Below are positions 61,017-64,000 of a stretch of DNA of 64,000 bases, in pieces. This DNA comes from AG2 sp036493735 (GTDB lineage: Bacteria; Gemmatimonadota; Gemmatimonadetes; Gemmatimonadales; Gemmatimonadaceae). The translations under genes and the position numbers were made by a program. How positions within the stretch are numbered: the stretch's first letter is position 1; the number at the start of each line of letters is the position of its first letter. Under the pieces are notes generated by a model. The model searched no databases. It was not told where the DNA came from and was given only the letters and a program-made list of their open reading frames with translations. The stretch covers positions 24,485-88,484 of the forward strand of contig DASXPH010000145.1 in NCBI GenBank assembly GCA_036493735.1, given 5' to 3'.

Positions 61017-62741
61017 ATGTCGAGAGGAGCCGCTTTACTCCTCGTTGCGCTCAGCGCCTGCGCGCATCACGCCCTCACGCCAGTACTCGCGAGCGATGTC
61101 GCCGAGGGGAAACGTGGAGCCACCCTTCTGGCCTACCTCGCCCAGCGCGACGCAAATGCCACGGTGTGCGACCTGAACGCACGCGGGCCGCATCTCGCGG
61201 CCGTGAGCCCGAAGGTGCGTGAGGACTTGATCAAGGGACTGAGCGACCGACGCATCGCGCTGCCGCTCTGGCGCCAGTGCGTCGAAGCAATCGCGGGCAG
61301 TGCGGACCGCGAGATCAATGCCGCCCTCTTCGAGGACGTGCGCCACGTGCTCGCGAAGCGCCGTCTCGACTCAGTGGCGACCCACTATGCAACGGCGTAC
61401 GTCGCTGAAATGGAACCGCTCCGCGGCCTTCGCAATGGGCAACCCGTGGACATCGCGACGCTGGACGAGCGCTTTCGAGCCGACGACGATTCCACTCTGA
61501 AGCAGTACGCGGATCGACTGCCCGATAGCTCCCTGCGTGTCGAGGCCAGACGCCTCGCTATACGGCTGCACATCGCGCAGTCACCGTACTCACTGGTTCG
61601 CGACAATTCCGCCGCTGTTGAGCAAACGATCATGAGCACCGGCGTCAATCGCGTCGCCATCGACGATCATCCAATTGTGCGCGGCTCGATCGACGACGCG
61701 GTGCGGACCGCCCGCGTGGTGCTCGTGCGTCAAGATGTCGAGCATCAACGGAGCACACTGGTCGGGTCGTACGACGACGACAGCGTCGTCTCCGTACTGC
61801 CGCAGCTGTCGCTCCGAGGCGCACTGCATCTCGAGCTCCAGGGCATTGACCGGCCGGTCACCCTGTGCGCTCCGCCCCAGGCACTGGACCCTTCACCGTG
61901 CGTGCTCGCGACGGAGGTCAGCCTGGGCAATCCCATGGCTTACCCGGAGGCCGATGGCACCATTCGGTTCGTCGAGCGGATCACCGCCGCCGAGGCACTC
62001 CGGCTCGCATCGCAGCAGGAGCGATTCGTCGTCCCGGTCATCGTGCACGGCCAGCAACTAACCGCCCTCGACTGGGCCCTTCGCTTTGTCACACCTAACG
62101 AGTTCGTGCTCGCCAGTGGGAGTGTGGGCGGGAACGGGCCGGATCTCCGGATCCGCCTCGACGTCCTCGCCGCGAGTCGCCTGAGCTACAACGTGAGCCT
62201 GGGCAGTCAGCAGTACATCGCCATCGTCGAGCGAGCACATTGGCGTGATTTCGATGTGTTGAGCCGAGGCGGCGGCGGCGCGTCGGGGATGGCCGGCTCC
62301 AACGGTCACGATGGCTTCAGTGGACAGTCGGGAACGAACGCCATCTGTCCGTCGTCTGCGGGGACCACCGGCGGCCGCGGTGAAGATGGCAGCGCGGGCG
62401 GCGATGGTGGGCCCGGTGGGAATGGAGGCGACGGCGGAAGGGTGCTGGTGGAAATACACGCAACAGGCGCACAGGCCGATGAGCTAGTCGCGCTCGTGCG
62501 CTGGACCGTCGCAAGCCGCGGTGGATACGGCGGCTCCGGCGGCTCGGGTGGTACTGGTGGGCGTGGCGGATCGGGCGGTTCTGGCGGCATGGGAGCGACC
62601 TGCTTCGACACGGAAGGCCACACCACTTCCCTGGCCGTCGGCTCGTCAGGCTTCAGCGGGAGCGACGGGCGAAGTGGAAATACCGGAATCTCCGGATCGA
62701 GCGGACGCGATGGAACTGTAACGGTCCGAGTCGTCCCGTGA
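61017..62741 (+). CDS. lipoprotein with a glycine-rich collagen-like C terminus
   Basis: A 574-residue protein with a lipobox ending LLVALSAC (Cys15) and a GAGG site before the ATG. Residues 16-415 are not recognised but contain SYDDDSVVSVLPQLSLRGALHLELQG, suggesting a beta-rich fold. From about 417 to the end there are collagen-like G-x-y runs (GGRGEDGSAGGDGGPGGNGG near 449-468, GGYGGSGGSGGTGGRGG near 502-518, and a third run to 570). Such tails form triple helices or flexible stalks. The gene is divergent from the S41 peptidase. Confidence 0.75.
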   Translation: MSRGAALLLVALSACAHHALTPVLASDVAEGKRGATLLAYLAQRDANATVCDLNARGPHLAAVSPKVREDLIKGLSDRRIALPLWRQCVEAIAGSADREINAALFEDVRHVLAKRRLDSVATHYATAYVAEMEPLRGLRNGQPVDIATLDERFRADDDSTLKQYADRLPDSSLRVEARRLAIRLHIAQSPYSLVRDNSAAVEQTIMSTGVNRVAIDDHPIVRGSIDDAVRTARVVLVRQDVEHQRSTLVGSYDDDSVVSVLPQLSLRGALHLELQGIDRPVTLCAPPQALDPSPCVLATEVSLGNPMAYPEADGTIRFVERITAAEALRLASQQERFVVPVIVHGQQLTALDWALRFVTPNEFVLASGSVGGNGPDLRIRLDVLAASRLSYNVSLGSQQYIAIVERAHWRDFDVLSRGGGGASGMAGSNGHDGFSGQSGTNAICPSSAGTTGGRGEDGSAGGDGGPGGNGGDGGRVLVEIHATGAQADELVALVRWTVASRGGYGGSGGSGGTGGRGGSGGSGGMGATCFDTEGHTTSLAVGSSGFSGSDGRSGNTGISGSSGRDGTVTVRVVP

Positions 62742-62852
62742 GAAGCTGGACACGGCGCCATTGGCTGACAGCTGGTTGACATCGATACTCGCCGGCGGTA
62801 TCCCTAAGTGAGCAAGGTATTCGCAACGCCCAACGCTCAACGCACGACGCCA

Positions 62853-63185
62853 ATGGCCGGTTCGGATCTCTTCACCGGAACGCTCGACATCCTCATTCTC
62901 AAGGCCGTGAGCTGGGGTCCGCGCCACGGTTATGCGATCGGGCGGTGGATTCGCGAGACCACCTCCGAAGACGTCGTCGTGCAGGAAGGCGCGCTCTACC
63001 CCGCGCTACACCGGCTCGAGCGAAAGGGCCTGCTCGCCGAGGACTGGGGACTGAGCGAGACAGGACGTGAAGCGAAGTACTACTCGCTCACAGCGACCGG
63101 ACGCGCGCACCTCCGTGCCGAAAGGAAGCGCTGGTCGCGCTTCTCCTCGGCCGTGAGCCGCGCGCTCTCGGCCGCCACCGCCTGA
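62853..63185 (+). CDS. PadR-family transcriptional regulator
   Basis: The start is taken as the ATG at 62853, which gives the typical N terminus DLFTGTLDILILKAVSWG; a GTG at 62808 would add 15 residues and has no better binding site. The 110-residue product has RHGYAIGRWI, then EGALYPALHRLERKGLLAEDWG and the wing REAKYYSLTATGRAHL. It ends 11 bp before an ADOP permease. Confidence 0.9.
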   Translation: MAGSDLFTGTLDILILKAVSWGPRHGYAIGRWIRETTSEDVVVQEGALYPALHRLERKGLLAEDWGLSETGREAKYYSLTATGRAHLRAERKRWSRFSSAVSRALSAATA

Positions 63186-63196
63186 CGGAGCGCGCC

Positions 63197-64000
63197 ATGC
63201 GTCGAATCCTCCGCCTCAAGCCTAACGCGAAACGCGACGTCGCCGACGAGCTGCGCTTTCATCTCGAGATGCGCACGCGCGAGTTCATCGACCAGGGCAT
63301 GTCAGCGGAGGATGCACGGGGTGCTGCCGAGGCCGCGTTCGGGGACGTCACCGCGATCGACGCCGAGCTGCGCGCCGATCGCGAGTCGCGCGATCGTGGC
63401 AAGGCGCGGACCGACCGGGCACACGAGCTCGCGATGGACGTGCGGTTCGCGCTGCGCACGCTGCGCAAGAACATCGGATTCACCGCCGCCACGCTGGCGA
63501 CACTCGCCCTCGGCATCGGGGCGGCAACGGCGGTGTTCACGGTCGTCAACGGCGTGCTGCTGCGGCCGCTGCCATACCCCGACCCATCGCACCTTGCGAT
63601 GGTCTGGATGTCGTCGAAGCAATATGGCGAAAGACTGCCGCTCTCCGCCGGCTTCTATAATGACGTCGCCGTTCCGACCAGCGACGCGCAGAAGCTGGCC
63701 ACGACGACGGCATTTCGCGCGTGGAACTACAGCATCTCGTCAGGCGGTGAAGCCGAGCAGGTGAATGGCGCGCGCGTCACTCCGTCGTTCTTCGGCGTGA
63801 TCGGGGTTCGCCCCCGCATCGGGCGCGCGTTCACGGATGCGGACGCGGAGGTCGGAGCGCCGCACGTCGTCATTCTGAGCGACGGGCTGTGGCAGGGCCG
63901 GTTCGGCAGCGATCCGAACGTCGTCGGACGCACCATCGAGATGAGCGGCGAACGCTTCGGAGTCGTTGGCGTGATGCCGCCGGGGTTCGCCTTTCCCCGC
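63197..64000 (+). CDS. ADOP-type orphan ABC permease with prefix domain (copy 7, cut by window end)
   Basis: Only the first 268 codons are present. They hold the helical prefix at about 12-62 (ADELRFHLEMRTREFIDQG, then SAEDARGAAEAAFGD), the first membrane helix near 91-112 (FTAATLATLALGIGAATAVF), and the start of the periplasmic domain ending at FAFPR. It begins 11 bp after PadR, so the operon continues beyond the window. Confidence 0.88.
   Translation, partial: MRRILRLKPNAKRDVADELRFHLEMRTREFIDQGMSAEDARGAAEAAFGDVTAIDAELRADRESRDRGKARTDRAHELAMDVRFALRTLRKNIGFTAATLATLALGIGAATAVFTVVNGVLLRPLPYPDPSHLAMVWMSSKQYGERLPLSAGFYNDVAVPTSDAQKLATTTAFRAWNYSISSGGEAEQVNGARVTPSFFGVIGVRPRIGRAFTDADAEVGAPHVVILSDGLWQGRFGSDPNVVGRTIEMSGERFGVVGVMPPGFAFPR

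Overview
The window is high-GC bacterial chromosome. It carries seven large orphan ABC permeases of the ADOP type (duplicated FtsX/MacB-like permeases with no ATPase), four of them with a PadR regulator, plus many secreted proteins and SRPBCC, PadR and MarR family members. That mix is typical of Gemmatimonadota, with Acidobacteriota as the alternative. No tRNA, rRNA, CRISPR array, transposase, integrase or phage gene was seen, so this reads as ordinary chromosome rich in paralogous families.

Layout. 1-6.9 kb: the tail of an AHSA1-like gene, an alpha/beta hydrolase, a hybrid sensor kinase, a luciferase-like oxidoreductase, a Tat-exported SRPBCC protein divergent from an ArsR-AHSA1 pair, and a PfpI/DJ-1 protein. 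7-16.7 kb: ADOP permease 1, a TraB-like secreted protein, a small PLDc_N/ABC ATPase/permease exporter resembling Bacillus YxlEFG, a medium-chain dehydrogenase, DUF3072 and VOC proteins, two small hypotheticals and an Hsp20. 16.9-26.9 kb: a metzincin lipoprotein, a PadR-ADOP pair, DoxX, SRPBCC, a flavin disulfide oxidoreductase, MarR, and a ClC channel with a C-terminal RCK_C-like domain. 26.9-41.4 kb: three more ADOP permeases (two with PadR), a methyltransferase-like protein, a HAD protein, a secreted esterase, a hydrolase pseudogene, and a membrane protein with an internal duplication. 41.5-50 kb: a methionyl-tRNA synthetase with an attenuator-like leader and a coupled Tat protein, a propeller lipoprotein, two universal stress proteins, an FMN reductase, a SnoaL-like protein and CreD. 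50-64 kb: a GT87-GT2-ChbG operon, two convergent YncE-like propellers, an ADOP permease, an S41 peptidase, a glycine-rich lipoprotein and a final PadR-ADOP pair cut by the window end.

Four observations stand out. The octamer CGTTAGGC occurs about 35 times on the two strands, where I expect two to three. The four ADOP permeases with a PadR neighbour all carry an N-terminal cytoplasmic prefix domain, and the three without PadR lack it. A mirrored array of 17-bp repeats lies upstream of one PadR gene. The metG-like gene is preceded by a leader ORF and an intrinsic-terminator hairpin.
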